64,000 nt of DNA from Pseudomonas monteilii NBRC 103158 = DSM 14164 (GCF_000730605.1 NZ_BBIS01000023.1:1-64000); one strand, 5' to 3'; shown: positions 19,123 through 30,064, counted from the stretch's first letter. Translations and numbers: made by a program. Notes: generated by a model from the letters alone, not told the origin.

Positions 19123-20517
19123 ATGCACGACACCCACAACGAGCGCATGAGTGGCGGCGAAACCCGCGCCGCTGGCGGCCTTGCCCTGGTCTTTGCCTTT
19201 CGTATGCTGGGCATGTTCATGGTCTTGCCGGTACTGGCCACCTACGGCATGGACCTGGCCGGTGCCACCCCTGCGCTGATCGGCCTGGCCATTGGCGCCT
19301 ATGGCCTGACCCAGGCGGTATTGCAGATCCCGTTCGGGATGATTTCCGACCGCATCGGCCGCCGGCCGGTGATTTACCTGGGGCTGGTGATTTTCGCCCT
19401 GGGCAGTGTGCTGGCGGCCCAGGCCGACTCCATCTGGGGTGTGATCGCCGGGCGTGTTTTGCAGGGCTCCGGTGCGATTTCTGCCGCCGTCATGGCGCTG
19501 CTGTCCGACCTCACCCGCGAGCAACACCGGACCAAGGCCATGGCCATGATCGGCATGAGTATCGGCCTGTCGTTTGCCGTCGCCATGGTCGTCGGCCCCT
19601 TGCTGACAAGTGCCTTTGGCTTGTCAGGATTGTTCCTGACCACGGCAGGGCTCGCCCTGGTAGGCATCTTGCTGATTGCCGTTGTCGTGCCCAACACGCA
19701 TAGCATCCTGCAGCACCGCGAATCGGGCGTGGCGCGCCAGGCACTCGGCCCAACCCTGCGTCATCCGGACCTTCTGCGCCTGGACGTAAGCATCTTCGTC
19801 CTCCATGCCATTCTCATGGCCAGCTTCGTCGCGCTGCCGCTGGCCTTCGTCGAGCGCGGTGGGCTGCCCAAGGAGGAACACTGGTGGGTATACCTGACCG
19901 CATTGTTCATCTCATTTTTTGCAATGGTCCCGTTCATCATCTACGGCGAAAAAAAGCGCAAGATGAAACGCGTGTTGGCCGGCGCTGTCAGTGTCCTGCT
20001 GCTGACAGAGATATACTTCTGGGAGTGGGCTGACGGTTTGCGCGGACTGGTGATTGGCACCGTGGTATTCTTTACCGCATTCAACCTGCTGGAGGCATCG
20101 CTGCCTTCGCTGGTGAGCAAGGTGTCGCCTGCCGGTGGCAAGGGGACGGCGATGGGGGTGTATTCCACCAGCCAGTTCCTCGGTGCGGCGCTGGGCGGGA
20201 TCCTTGGTGGCTGGTTGTTCCAGCACGGTGGGCTGGACACGGTGTTCCTCGGTTGCGCGGTGCTGTGTGCCATCTGGCTGGTCGTCGCCTTGCGCATGAA
20301 CGAGCCGCCTTATGTGACCAGCCTGCGCATGCCGCTGACGCCTGAGGCAGTCCGGGAAGCCGGCCTGACAGAGCGCCTGATGGCCGTGCCGGGTGTGACC
20401 GACGCTGTGGTGGTGGCTGAAGAAGCCGCTATCTATATCAAACTGGATACGAAAATTTTGGACCGTGCGACCCTCGAGCGACTGGTGAACCCAGCCTCTT
20501 CGGCGTGCGAAGCCTAG
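19123..20517 (+). CDS. MFS transporter, YajR-like with a C-terminal soluble domain
   Basis: A 464-residue major facilitator protein with about twelve hydrophobic segments. Motif A is clear ([16 protein letters not shown], about residue 73). After the last helix (about residue 400) there is a 60-residue soluble tail ([28 protein letters not shown]). Its pattern suggests a ferredoxin-like fold, as in the YAM domain of E. coli YajR. The substrate is unknown; it is probably a proton-driven exporter. The gap to ssb is 9 bp, so they may be cotranscribed. Confidence 0.88.
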   Translation: MHDTHNERMSGGETRAAGGLALVFAFRMLGMFMVLPVLATYGMDLAGATPALIGLAIGAYGLTQAVLQIPFGMISDRIGRRPVIYLGLVIFALGSVLAAQADSIWGVIAGRVLQGSGAISAAVMALLSDLTREQHRTKAMAMIGMSIGLSFAVAMVVGPLLTSAFGLSGLFLTTAGLALVGILLIAVVVPNTHSILQHRESGVARQALGPTLRHPDLLRLDVSIFVLHAILMASFVALPLAFVERGGLPKEEHWWVYLTALFISFFAMVPFIIYGEKKRKMKRVLAGAVSVLLLTEIYFWEWADGLRGLVIGTVVFFTAFNLLEASLPSLVSKVSPAGGKGTAMGVYSTSQFLGAALGGILGGWLFQHGGLDTVFLGCAVLCAIWLVVALRMNEPPYVTSLRMPLTPEAVREAGLTERLMAVPGVTDAVVVAEEAAIYIKLDTKILDRATLERLVNPASSACEA

Positions 20518-20526
20518 GAGAACGTT

Positions 20527-21072
20527 ATGGCCCGTGGGGTTAACAAAGTCATTCTGGTCGGCACCTGTGGCCAGGATCCCGAAGTCCGCTACCTGCCCAA
20601 CGGTAACGCCGTGACCAACCTGAGCCTGGCTACCAGCGAGCAGTGGACCGACAAGCAGTCGGGCCAGAAGGTAGAGCGTACCGAGTGGCACCGTGTGTCG
20701 CTGTTCGGCAAGGTTGCCGAGATCGCCGGCGAGTACCTGCGCAAAGGTTCGCAGTGCTACATCGAAGGCAAACTGCAGACCCGTGAGTGGGAAAAAGACG
20801 GTATCAAGCGCTACACCACCGAGATCATCGTCGACATCAACGGCACCATGCAGCTGCTGGGCGGTCGTCCGCAGGGCCAGCAGGGCGGTGACCCGTACAA
20901 CCAGGGTGGCGGCAACTACAACCAAGGTGGTCAGCAGCAACAGTACAACCAGGCCCCGCCGCGCCAGCAGGCCCAGCGCCCGCAACAGGCCCCTCAGCGC
21001 CCGGCGCCGCAGCAGCCAGCGCCACAGCCGGCGGCTGACTTTGACAGCTTTGATGACGATATTCCGTTCTGA
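20527..21072 (+). CDS. ssb: Single-stranded DNA-binding protein
   Basis: A 181-residue SSB. The OB-fold spans about residues 1-112 ([20 protein letters not shown], with [20 protein letters not shown]). A Gln/Pro/Asn-rich linker follows from about 115 to 172, with YNQGG-like repeats. The acidic tip ending DDDIPF is the docking site for RecQ, PriA, Exo I and other partners. Start is ATG at 20527 behind TAGGAGAACGTT. The uvrA/ssb neighbourhood is conserved in proteobacteria. Confidence 0.97.
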   Translation: MARGVNKVILVGTCGQDPEVRYLPNGNAVTNLSLATSEQWTDKQSGQKVERTEWHRVSLFGKVAEIAGEYLRKGSQCYIEGKLQTREWEKDGIKRYTTEIIVDINGTMQLLGGRPQGQQGGDPYNQGGGNYNQGGQQQQYNQAPPRQQAQRPQQAPQRPAPQQPAPQPAADFDSFDDDIPF

Positions 21073-21102
21073 TCAGAACGTGTAGACGTCTAGCAAGACC
21101 AG

Positions 21103-21132
21103 AAACCCAGGGCAGTTGTCCTGGGTTTTTTT
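21103..21132 (+). terminator. Rho-independent terminator after ssb
   Basis: AAACCCAGG and CCTGGGTTTTTTT form a stable stem with a seven-base T-run, 30 bp after the ssb stop. Confidence 0.9.
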
Positions 21133-21169
21133 GTGGCCAGCCATCCTGCTTTACAAATCAGTCGGCACT

Positions 21170-22552
21170 TCAGTAGAACAACCGCGGCTCTGGCGAATCC
21201 AGCAGGCTTGCCAACTTGGTCAGGGCAAAGCCCAGCTCCTGGCGGCTGGGTGCCATCAGGGCGATGCGCACGCCGCAGGTGGCGTGGCTGCGTTCTGGCA
21301 AAAACTGGCTGCCGCTGACCACTGTAACGCCGTTGTTACGCGCCAGATTGGCAAACTCGTCGCTGGTCCAAGGCTCTGGCAACTCCAGCCAGATATGGAA
21401 GCTGTGGGGCTGAGTACGAATGTTGTATCGGCCGAGAATCTCCCGGGCCATCTGCTGGCGCGCGGCCGCCTCGTCCTGCTGGACCCGTAGCAACTGGTCG
21501 GCCATGCCGCTGTTGATCAGGTTACTCGCCAATTGCGCCATTAATGGCGAAGGCATCCACACGCTGCTGCGTACCATCGACGATAACCGTGACAGGGTTT
21601 GCGGCGGAGCGTACAGGTAGCCGATGCGCAGCGCCGGCAGCACGCTCTTGGACAGGCTGGTGAGGTACACCGAGCGTTCAGGTGCATACGCGGCCAGTGG
21701 CTTGTAATCCGGGGCGGGCTCGAGAAAACCGTAGATGTCGTCATCGACGATGAACAGGTCGAACTCGCGAGCGATCTCGGCGATGGCCTGGCGCCGTGCG
21801 TGGGGCATGATCGAGTTGGTCGGGTTCTGGTGCGTGGTGACGCATATCAGCAGGGAAGGGCGGTGCTCCAGGCAGGCCGCGCGCAATGCATCAGGAATAA
21901 TGCCGTGCTCGTCCATGGCCACACCATGCAGACGGCGGCCCATGCTGTGGGCGAGGGAGATGATGCCCGGGTAGCACAGCGACTCGCACAGCACCACATC
22001 GTCATTCTTCGACAGGCTGCTGATGGCCACCAGCAGCCCATGCTGCGCGCCAGAGGTCAGTACAACCTGTTGCCAGCGTGCATCTGGCAGCCAGCGCTGA
22101 ATCCAGGCCGCACCGGCTTGCTTGTGTGAGGTGTGGCCACCCTCGGTCACGTAATCGAGTACTTGCCCCAAGTCCGAAGAAGCGGCCAGTTCGACGATGG
22201 CCGTGCCTAGCCACTCGCTCATGTGAGCGTCGTTGGGTTTGATGATCGAGAGATCGATCTGGCTGCTTTCGCCGGCAAGGGGGGCGGGCGCCGACGGGAT
22301 AGGCAATGGCTGTCGCTGCTGTTTCACAAATGTGCCACGCCCGACTTCGCCAACCACCAGGCCACGCTTGGCTGCCTCGTCGTAGGCCCTGCCGACAGTG
22401 CCGGGCGTCACATTCAGTGCTTCGGCAAGGTCCTTGAGGGTGGGTAAGCGATCACCTGCTGCAAGCCGACCACTTTCGATGTCCTGTTCAAGGGCATTAG
22501 CGATCATCAGGTAAACCGGCTGGGTTTGATCGCCGTAATGAGGGACCCACAT
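21170..22552 (-). CDS. MocR-type (GntR HTH plus aminotransferase domain) transcriptional regulator
   Basis: A 460-residue regulator. Residues 1-85 are a winged helix of the GntR family (IESGRLAAGDRLPTLKDLAEALNVTPGTVGRAYDEAAKRG). The rest is a fold-type I aminotransferase-like domain. The PLP-lysine segment SLSKSVLPALRIGY is present, so it probably senses a PLP adduct. It is divergent from the TauE/SafE permease gene (22752), which it probably controls through the repeat operator at 22631-22668. The frame extends to 22666, into that operator. The ATG at 22552 (MWVPHYGDQTQPVYLMIAN) is chosen because similarity to the family begins there. Confidence 0.88.
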   Translation of the reverse strand: MWVPHYGDQTQPVYLMIANALEQDIESGRLAAGDRLPTLKDLAEALNVTPGTVGRAYDEAAKRGLVVGEVGRGTFVKQQRQPLPIPSAPAPLAGESSQIDLSIIKPNDAHMSEWLGTAIVELAASSDLGQVLDYVTEGGHTSHKQAGAAWIQRWLPDARWQQVVLTSGAQHGLLVAISSLSKNDDVVLCESLCYPGIISLAHSMGRRLHGVAMDEHGIIPDALRAACLEHRPSLLICVTTHQNPTNSIMPHARRQAIAEIAREFDLFIVDDDIYGFLEPAPDYKPLAAYAPERSVYLTSLSKSVLPALRIGYLYAPPQTLSRLSSMVRSSVWMPSPLMAQLASNLINSGMADQLLRVQQDEAAARQQMAREILGRYNIRTQPHSFHIWLELPEPWTSDEFANLARNNGVTVVSGSQFLPERSHATCGVRIALMAPSRQELGFALTKLASLLDSPEPRLFY

Positions 22553-22630
22553 GGAAAACGCACCAGATTCTGCAAGAGCGCGCAGCCTAGCATGAAAGCT
22601 CAGATGCAGGTAATGATGGTAATCGTGAGA

Positions 22631-22668
22631 ATTGAGTCGAATAAATTTCTGATTGAATCGATTCAATC
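22631..22668. promoter_or_regulatory. Candidate MocR operator, direct repeat plus palindrome
   Basis: ATTGAGTCGAAT (22631-22642) and ATTGAATCGATT (22652-22663) match at 10 of 12 positions and are exactly 21 bp apart, two helical turns. The second copy lies in a perfect 18-bp palindrome GATTGAATCGATTCAATC (22651-22668). It overlaps a possible -35 (TTGAAT, 22653-22658) with TACAAT (22677-22682) 18 bp later, reading toward the permease. Such spaced direct repeats are typical of MocR sites. Confidence 0.6.
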
Positions 22669-22751
22669 TTCGTAATTACAATCATCGCATCAATCAGGGC
22701 AGGCTCACTCACGTCGGCCTTGGCAAAACACGCCATTGGATGGGCTTTGCT

Positions 22752-23537
22752 ATGGAAATTCTGGGTGCTTACTGGGCGGAACACTGGTTGCTGGCAATCC
22801 TCATGCTCGGCGCGATCGCCTTCGTTGCAGGCTTCGTCGACAGTATTGCCGGTGGTGGCGGTCTGTTTCTGGTACCGGGCTTTTTGCTGGTTGGCATGCC
22901 GCCGCAGGTGGCACTGGGCCAGGAAAAACTGGTCAGTACCCTTGGCACGCTGGCGGCCATTCGCAACTTCCTGGCCAACAGCAAGATGGTCTGGCAGGTG
23001 GCGTTGGTCGGGGTGCCGTTCTCACTGCTGGGTGCTTACCTGGGGGCGCACTTGATCGTGTCGATCTCGCAAGAGACTGTAGGCAAGATCATCCTGGCGC
23101 TGATCCCGTTCGGGATCCTCATCTTCCTCACCCCCAAGGACCGCCCGGTAGCGGAGCGAGAGCTGTCTTCTCGCATGCTCTACACCGTGGTGCCGTTGAC
23201 CTGCTTGGCCATCGGCTTCTATGACGGCTTCTTCGGCCCCGGCACAGGCAGCATGTTCATCATCGCCTTCCATTACCTGCTGCGCATGGACCTGGTCTCC
23301 AGCTCGGCCAACTCCAAAACCTTCAACTTCGCTTCCAACATCGGCGCCTTGGTCGCCTTCGTCATCGCCGGGAAGGTCGTCTACCTGCTGGCATTGCCGC
23401 TGGTGGCCTGCAACATCCTGGGTAACCACCTGGGCAGTGCCCTGGCGCTGCGCAAAGGCAACGAAGTGGTACGCAAGGCGCTGGTGTTCTCGATGCTTTG
23501 CCTGTTCACCAGCCTGGGCGTGAAGTACCTGGCCTGA
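22752..23537 (+). CDS. TauE/SafE (TSUP) family permease
   Basis: A 261-residue inner-membrane protein with about eight hydrophobic segments and the two TSUP repeats. FVAGFVDSIAGGGGLFLVPG is near residue 20 and FYDGFFGPGTGSMFII near residue 155. Family members export or import sulfite, sulfoacetate or other organosulfur anions; the substrate here is unknown. ATG at 22752 has GGATGGG seven nt upstream; an in-frame ATG at 22740 lacks one. It is followed after 21 bp by a dehydrogenase gene and faces a MocR regulator. A second TSUP gene lies at 37277-38062. Confidence 0.88.
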   Translation: MEILGAYWAEHWLLAILMLGAIAFVAGFVDSIAGGGGLFLVPGFLLVGMPPQVALGQEKLVSTLGTLAAIRNFLANSKMVWQVALVGVPFSLLGAYLGAHLIVSISQETVGKIILALIPFGILIFLTPKDRPVAERELSSRMLYTVVPLTCLAIGFYDGFFGPGTGSMFIIAFHYLLRMDLVSSSANSKTFNFASNIGALVAFVIAGKVVYLLALPLVACNILGNHLGSALALRKGNEVVRKALVFSMLCLFTSLGVKYLA

Positions 23538-23558
23538 CCTACTGATAGGAGAAAACTG

Positions 23559-24332
23559 ATGAAAACCGCATTCGTGACTGGCGCCTCCTCGGGTTTTGGC
23601 CGTGCCATCTGCTGCACGCTGATCGGCAAAGGCTACCGCGTGATCGGTGGCGCCCGGCGCATGGACAAACTGAAAGCGCTGGAGGCCGAGTTGGGCGTCA
23701 ATTTCATTGCGCTGGCGCTGGATGTCACCGACCCGGTGTCGCTGGAGACGGCGATCGAGCACATTCGGGATGCATCGCTGCAGATCGACCTGCTGGTCAA
23801 CAACGCCGGGCTGGCGTTGGGCGTGGACCGTGCTCAGGCCAGCAGCGCCGAAAACTGGCAGCGGATGATCGACACCAACATCACCGGGCTAGCCATGGTT
23901 ACCCACAAGATTCTGCCGCAAATGGTGAAAGCCGACAGTGGCATGATCATCAACATTGGCTCTATCGCTGGCACTTACCCCTACCCGGGCGGCAATGTGT
24001 ATGGCGCCAGCAAGGCCTTCGTCCGCCAGTTCAGCCTCAACTTGCGTGCCGACCTTGCGGGCACCCGAGTACGGGTGAGCAACATCGAGCCGGGGCTATG
24101 CTCGGGCACTGACTTCTCGGTGGTACGTCTGAATGGCGACCTGGATGCGGTGCAGGCGTTGTATCGGGATGTCGAGGCCATCCTGCCGGAGGATATCGCG
24201 GCTACGGTAGCCTGGATTGCCGAGCAGCCGGCGCACGTGAACATCAATACCGTCGAGATCATGCCGGTGGCGCAGAGCAGCGCGGCCCTGAATGTGGTGC
24301 GCAACCTGCCGCGTGCCTGCCCCGGGCCTTGA
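23559..24332 (+). CDS. Short-chain dehydrogenase, YdfG-like
   Basis: A 257-residue classical SDR. The nucleotide-binding motif is TGASSGFGR (residues 7-15) and the structural motif is NNAG (about residue 85). The catalytic Ser is in GSIAGTYPYPGG, with Tyr and Lys in YGASK. It resembles E. coli YdfG, an NADP-dependent 3-hydroxy acid (L-allo-threonine/serine) dehydrogenase. RBS TAGGAGAAA precedes the ATG. It is probably cotranscribed with the TSUP permease 21 bp upstream, so a role with the same small acid is possible (inference). Confidence 0.88.
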   Translation: MKTAFVTGASSGFGRAICCTLIGKGYRVIGGARRMDKLKALEAELGVNFIALALDVTDPVSLETAIEHIRDASLQIDLLVNNAGLALGVDRAQASSAENWQRMIDTNITGLAMVTHKILPQMVKADSGMIINIGSIAGTYPYPGGNVYGASKAFVRQFSLNLRADLAGTRVRVSNIEPGLCSGTDFSVVRLNGDLDAVQALYRDVEAILPEDIAATVAWIAEQPAHVNINTVEIMPVAQSSAALNVVRNLPRACPGP

Positions 24333-24467
24333 CACTGACCCATGTCATCGCACCTTCCCGATTCTTGACTAGTCTTAACCATTGGCGGCCATCCATTGGC
24401 CGCCACCGTGACTACCAAGAGGCGCCGGCCATGTTCCGCGCGTCCACCACCTGATCAGGAGTGCACG

Positions 24468-27400
24468 ATGGACCTGAACCGTCGGCAATTCTTCAAGGTC
24501 GCCGCCGTCGGCCTTGGAGGCTCGAGCCTGGCGGCGTTGGGCATGGCCCCGACGCCGGCCTTCGCCGAGCAGGTGCGTCACTTCAAGCTGGCGCATACCA
24601 AAGAAACCCGCAACACCTGCCCTTACTGCTCGGTCGGCTGTGGCCTGATCCTGTACAGCCAGGGCGACGCGGGTAAAAACGTCAAACAGAACATCATCCA
24701 CATCGAAGGTGACGCCGACCATCCGGTCAACCGTGGCACCCTCTGCCCTAAAGGCGCCGGCCTGCTGGACTTTATCCACAGCCCGAGCCGCTTGCAGTAC
24801 CCCGAGGTGCGCAAGCCGGGTAGCAAAGAATGGACGCGGGTCAGCTGGGACGAGGCGCTCGACCGCGTCGCCGACCTGATGAAACAGGACCGAGACGCTA
24901 ACTTCATCGAGAAGAACGCCCAGGGGCAAACCGTAAACCGCTGGCTCACCACCGGTTTTCTGGCTGCCTCCGCCGCCTCCAGCGAGGCAGGCTACCTGAC
25001 CCACAAAGTCGTCCGCGCAACAGGCATGCTGGGGTTCGATAACCAGGCACGTGTCTGACATGGCCCGACGGTGGCAAGTCTTGCCCCGACGTACGGCCGT
25101 GGCGCCATGACCAACCACTGGTCCGATATCGCCAACGCGAATCTGGTCCTGGTGATGGGTGGCAACGCAGCAGAAGCGCATCCGTGCGGCTTCAAATGGG
25201 TGACCGAGGCCAAGGCGCACAACAAGGCGCGGCTGATCGTGGTCGATCCGCGTTTTACCCGTACCGCTTCGGTGGCGGACTACTACGCGCCGATCCGTAC
25301 CGGTACCGATATCGCTTTCATGGGCGGGCTGATCAACTACCTGCTGAGCAACGACAAGATCCAGCACGAGTACGTGCGTAACTACACCGATGTGTCGTTC
25401 ATCGTCAAAGAGACCTATGGCTTCGAGGACGGGCTGTTCAGCGGCTACGACGAGGCCAAGCGTGTGTATGCCGACAAATCCGGCTGGGGTTACGAGCTGG
25501 GTGAGGACGGTTATGCGAAGGTCGATCCGACCCTGCAGCACCCGCGCTGCGTGTTCCAGCTGATGAAACAGCATTACAGCCGCTACACCCCGGAACTGGC
25601 GAGCATGACCTGTGGCATGCCGCAGGACGCCATGATGAAAGTCTGGGAAGAGATCGCCACCTGCTCGGCACCGGGCAAGACCATGACGATTCTCTACGCG
25701 CTCGGCTGGACGCAGCACTCGATCGGTGCGCAGATCATCCGCAGTGCGGCCATGGTCCAGCTGCTGCTGGGCAACGTCGGCATGCCCGGTGGTGGGGTCA
25801 ACGCGTTGCGCGGGCACTCCAATATCCAGGGTCTGACCGACCTCGGCCTGCTGTCCAACTCGTTGCCGGGCTACCTGACCCTGGCCGGTGATGCCGAGCA
25901 GGACTACGCGGCCTACATCGACAAGCGCGCCTCCAAACCCTTGCGCCCAGGGCAGCTGTCGTACTGGCAGAACTACGGCAAGTTCCACGTCAGCCTGATG
26001 AAGGCCTGGTACGGCGCCAACGCCACGGCGGAAAACAACTGGGGCTATGACTGGCTGCCCAAGCTCGATGTCCCGGCCTACGACGTGCTGCGCATGTTCG
26101 AGATGATGGGCCAGGGCAAGGTCAACGGCTACATATGCCAGGGCTTCAACCCGATTGCCGCGCTACCGGACAAGAACCGCGTCACCGCAGCGCTGGGCAA
26201 GCTCAAGTGGCTGGTGATCATGGACCCGCTGGCCACCGAGACCTCGGAGTTCTGGCGTAACGCCGGGCCGTTCAACGACGTCGACACCGCCAATATCCAG
26301 ACCGAAGTGATCCGCCTGCCCACCACCTGCTTCGCCGAGGAGGACGGCTCGCTGGTCAATAGCAGCCGTTGGCTGCAATGGCATTGGAAGGGTGCCGATG
26401 GCCCGGGTGAGACCCGTACCGATGTGCAGATCATGAGCGAACTGTTCCTGCGCCTGCGTCAACGCTACCAGGCCGAGGGCGGCGCCTACCCTGATGCGAT
26501 AATGAACATCAGCTGGCCGTACAAGGTCCCTGATGAGCCATCCCCGGAGGAGCTGGCCAAAGAGATGAACGGTTGGGCGGTCACCGACCTTACCGACGCC
26601 ACCGGTACCACACTGAAGGCTGGTCAGCAGCTGTCGGGCTTTGCCCAGCTCAAGGACGATGGCAGCACGGCGGCTGGTTGCTGGATCTTCGCTGGCAGCT
26701 GGACCGAGCAGGGCAACCAGATGGCCCGCCGTGACAACAGCGACCCGTTTGGCATGCACCAGGTGCAGAACTGGGCCTGGGCCTGGCCGGCCAACCGTCG
26801 CATCCTCTACAACCGTGCCTCCAGCGACCCGCAAGGCAAGCCGTGGGACCCAGAGAAGAAGCGCTTGGTATGGTGGAACGGCAAGGCCTGGACCGGTACC
26901 GATGTGCCGGACTTCAAGGCCGACTCGCCGCCCGAGGCCGGGATGAACCCGTTCATCATGAACCCCGAAGGCGTGGCGCGTTTCTTCGCCATCGACAAGA
27001 TGGCCGAAGGCCCGTTCCCCGAGCACTACGAGCCGTTCGAAACGCCGATCGGTATCAACCCGCTGCACCCGCAGAACAAGAAGGTGGTCAGCAACCCGGC
27101 TGGCCGCATCTTCGACTCGGTGTGGGACACGCTCGGCACGCATGACGAGTTCCCCTACGCGGCGACCACCTATCGGCTGACCGAGCACTTCCACTTCTGG
27201 AGCAAGCATTGCCGGCTCAACGCCATCGCCCAGCCCGAGCAGTTCGTCGAAATCGGCGAGGTGCTGGCCAACGAGAAAGGCATCAAGGCCGGCGACCGGG
27301 TGCGGGTGTCGAGCAAGCGCGGGCATATCGATGCGGTGGCGGTGGTGACCAAGCGGATTCGCCCACTCCAGGTCAACAACCAGACCGTGCACCAGATCGG

Positions 27401-27536
27401 CATTCCGTTGCACTGGGGTTTCACCGGCGCTACCCGGCATGGCTACCTGACCAACACCCTGGTGCCATTCCTCGGTGACGGCAACACCCAGACGCCAGAG
27501 TCCAAGTCGTTCCTCGTCAAAGTGGAGAAACTCTGA
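24468..27536 (+). CDS. fdnG: Formate dehydrogenase-N/O alpha subunit, selenoprotein
   Basis: A 1022-residue molybdopterin enzyme oxidising formate, read through an in-frame TGA at 25056-25058 (residue 197, Sec). The frame is identical on both sides, and E. coli FdnG has Sec at residue 196. A Tat signal is present ([18 protein letters not shown], cleavage after AFA about residue 33), so the enzyme is periplasmic. An N-terminal 4Fe-4S motif CPYCSVGC...C is near residue 50. The C-terminal domain is a molybdopterin-dinucleotide-binding domain. A SECIS hairpin follows the TGA. ATG at 24468 has AGGAG nearby. It overlaps fdnH by one base (TGATG). An aerobic FdoG assignment is equally possible. Confidence 0.96.
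25056..25097 (+). promoter_or_regulatory. UGA selenocysteine codon and SECIS hairpin
   Basis: After the TGA (25056-25058), GGCAA (25073-25077) pairs with TTGCC (25081-25085) around a GTC loop. The hairpin is about 14 nt from the codon, as expected for a bacterial SECIS. The surrounding sequence closely resembles the E. coli fdnG element. SelB should bind here. Confidence 0.88.
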
Positions 27537-28486
27537 TGGCCAGCCAAGACATCATCGCCCGCTCGGCCACCACCACCGTACCGCCTTCGGTACGCCAGCA
27601 GCAGGAAGTCGCCAAGCTGATCGACACCACCAAGTGCATCGGCTGCAAGGCCTGCCAGGTGGCGTGCTCGGAATGGAACGAACTGCGTGACGAGGTCGGC
27701 CACAACCACGGCACCTACGACAACCCCCAGGACCTCACCGCCGAAACCTGGACCCTGATGCGCTTCACCGAGCACGAGCGCGACGACGGCAACCTGGAGT
27801 GGCTGATCCGCAAGGATGGCTGCATGCACTGTGCCGAACCGGGTTGCCTGAAGGCTTGCCCGAGCCCGGGGGCGATCATCAAGCACGCCAACGGCATCGT
27901 CGACTTCAACCAGGACCACTGCATCGGCTGCGGGTACTGCATCACCGGCTGCCCGTTCAACATCCCGCGTATCTCGCAGAAGGACCACAAGGCGTACAAG
28001 TGCACCCTGTGTTCCGACCGCGTGACCGTGGGCCTGGAGCCCGCCTGCGTGAAAACCTGCCCGACCGGGGCGATCGTGTTCGGCAGCAAGGACGAGATGA
28101 AAGTGCATGCCGCCGAGCGCATTGTCGACCTGAAGTCGCGGGGCTACGACAAGGCCGGGTTGTACGACCCGGATGGCGTCGGCGGCACCCATGTGATGTA
28201 TGTGCTGCACCATGCCGACACGCCGAAGCTCTACGCCGGCCTGCCGGACCAGCCGGTGATCAGCCCTTTGGTGGGGTTGTGGAAGGGCTTCACCAAGCCG
28301 CTGGCGCTGCTGGCCATGGGCGCGGCGGTATTGGCCGGGTTCTTCCATTATGTGCGGGTTGGCCCCCAGCGGGTCGAAGAGGAGGAGCACCCCACGCCGG
28401 CGGATGACAACGTGCATCAGGTGGATCCTGCGGTCCATGTCTACGACCCGACCAAGCCCGGTGGGCAAGGGGAGCAGCGGCCATGA
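27536..28486 (+). CDS. fdnH: Formate dehydrogenase beta subunit, iron-sulfur
   Basis: A 316-residue electron-transfer subunit with four 4Fe-4S clusters. Cys motifs include [15 protein letters not shown] (about residue 31), [14 protein letters not shown] (about residue 96), [16 protein letters not shown] and [24 protein letters not shown]. One C-terminal transmembrane helix ([20 protein letters not shown], about residue 262) anchors it to the inner membrane, where it passes electrons to the cytochrome subunit. It overlaps its neighbours by ATGA-type junctions on both sides. Confidence 0.96.
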   Translation: MASQDIIARSATTTVPPSVRQQQEVAKLIDTTKCIGCKACQVACSEWNELRDEVGHNHGTYDNPQDLTAETWTLMRFTEHERDDGNLEWLIRKDGCMHCAEPGCLKACPSPGAIIKHANGIVDFNQDHCIGCGYCITGCPFNIPRISQKDHKAYKCTLCSDRVTVGLEPACVKTCPTGAIVFGSKDEMKVHAAERIVDLKSRGYDKAGLYDPDGVGGTHVMYVLHHADTPKLYAGLPDQPVISPLVGLWKGFTKPLALLAMGAAVLAGFFHYVRVGPQRVEEEEHPTPADDNVHQVDPAVHVYDPTKPGGQGEQRP

Positions 28487-29139
28487 ACGACAACAAACCC
28501 ATCCTGCGCTACAACGCCAATGAGCGGACAAACCACTGGATTGTGGCAATCCTGTTCATCCTGGCGGGGCTGTCGGGGCTGGCGCTGTTTCATCCGGCGC
28601 TGTTCTGGCTCAGCCACCTGTTTGGCGGCGGGCCGTGGACACGCATCCTGCACCCCTTCATCGGGGTGGCGATGTTCGTGTTCTTCCTCGGCCTGGTGTT
28701 CCGTTTCTGGCGCGCCAACTTCATCACCGCCAACGACCGCCTGTGGCTACGTCGCATCGATCGGGTGATGGTCAATCGAGAGGATGGTGTGCCGCCCATC
28801 GGCAAGTACAACGCCGGACAGAAGCTGCTGTTCTGGACCTTGCTGGCGTGCATGCTGGTGCTGCTGGTGAGTGGGGTGGTGATCTGGCGAGCGTACTTCA
28901 GCCACTGGTTCGGCATCGATACCATTCGCTTGTCTGCGCTGCTGCACGCGCTGGCGGCGTTCGTGCTGATCCTCAGCATCATCGTGCACATCTATGCCGG
29001 CATCTGGATCAAGGGCTCGATCGGCGCCATGCTGCATGGCTGGGTCAGCCGCGCCTGGGCACGCAAGCACCATGAGTTGTGGTACCGCGAAGTGACCGGC
29101 GACAAGACGCCGGGCAATCACGGACGAAAAGAAGGATGA
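28483..29139 (+). CDS. fdnI: Formate dehydrogenase gamma subunit, cytochrome b556
   Basis: A 218-residue membrane cytochrome with four predicted helices ([77 protein letters not shown]). Histidines suited to bind two hemes lie in helices 1 and 4. It transfers electrons from the beta subunit to quinone. It overlaps fdnH by 4 nt and is followed after 4 bp by fdhE. Confidence 0.95.
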   Translation: MNDNKPILRYNANERTNHWIVAILFILAGLSGLALFHPALFWLSHLFGGGPWTRILHPFIGVAMFVFFLGLVFRFWRANFITANDRLWLRRIDRVMVNREDGVPPIGKYNAGQKLLFWTLLACMLVLLVSGVVIWRAYFSHWFGIDTIRLSALLHALAAFVLILSIIVHIYAGIWIKGSIGAMLHGWVSRAWARKHHELWYREVTGDKTPGNHGRKEG

Positions 29140-29143
29140 ATGC

Positions 29144-30064
29144 TTGAGCACGATACTCGAACCCGGGCAGATCGAAGCGTCGGCGGTGATGCCGCCGTTT
29201 CTGCACCTGCCGCCCGCCAACCTGTTTGACGTGCGCGCTGCACGTCTGGATCAGCTGGCCGAGGGCAACGCACTTGGCGACTACCTGAGGCTGGTGGCGC
29301 GGTTGTGCCGTGTCCAGCAGCAGCTTGTGGATAACCCGCCCGCTGGCGTGCCGGTGGCCGAGGAACGTCAGCGCCTGTGCATAAGTCATGGTTTACCGCC
29401 GCTGGCGGCGGACAGCCTGGTGCGCGAAGGGCCTTGGCTGGTTTGGTTACAGGCCCTCCTTGAGCACTTCAACGGTGAAAACAGTGGCCCGCTGGGTGAG
29501 GCCTTGCAGGTGCTGCGTGGCAGTGATGAAAACCAGCGCAAAGGCTGGGGCATCGCTTTGCTGGCAGGGCAGTATGACGCGGTGCCAGCGGCAGTGGTGC
29601 CGTTCCTCGGAGCTGCGTTGCAGGCGGCCTGGTCCAGCTGGCTGCTGGCGTTGCCAACGCCGGAGCTGAAACCTGCTGGCAGCTTGGCCCAGTGCCCGGC
29701 TTGCGGTTCGCCGGCAATGGCCGGGGTGGTGCGCAACCGTGGCAAGCACAATGGCCTGCGTTACCTGGCCTGCTCGTTGTGTGCCTGTGAATGGCATGTG
29801 GTGCGGGTGAAGTGCGTGTATTGCGAGTCGAGCAAGGACTTGCGCTATACCAGCCTTGAGGATGATCGCCATGCGCCGGGCAAGGCGCCATTGCGTGCCG
29901 AGTGCTGCCCGGGGTGCGAAAGCTACCTGAAGCAGAACTATCTGGAGAACGATGCGGCGGCCGAGCCTTTGGCCGACGACCTGGCCAGCCTGGCGCTGGA
30001 CATGCGCCTGGACGAAGAGGGATTTCATCGCCTGGCGCCCAACCTGATGCTTGCGCCCGGTTAG
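29144..30064 (+). CDS. fdhE: Formate dehydrogenase accessory protein FdhE
   Basis: A 306-residue protein needed for maturation of respiratory formate dehydrogenases. Two rubredoxin-like iron-binding sites are seen. CPACGS (about residue 184) pairs with CSLC (about residue 212), and CVYC (about residue 225) with CCPGCESY (about residue 254). A TTG start at 29144 is chosen: it follows GAAGGA by 7 nt, and the ATG four bases earlier is in another frame. It probably ends the fdn operon. Confidence 0.92.
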   Translation: MSTILEPGQIEASAVMPPFLHLPPANLFDVRAARLDQLAEGNALGDYLRLVARLCRVQQQLVDNPPAGVPVAEERQRLCISHGLPPLAADSLVREGPWLVWLQALLEHFNGENSGPLGEALQVLRGSDENQRKGWGIALLAGQYDAVPAAVVPFLGAALQAAWSSWLLALPTPELKPAGSLAQCPACGSPAMAGVVRNRGKHNGLRYLACSLCACEWHVVRVKCVYCESSKDLRYTSLEDDRHAPGKAPLRAECCPGCESYLKQNYLENDAAAEPLADDLASLALDMRLDEEGFHRLAPNLMLAPG

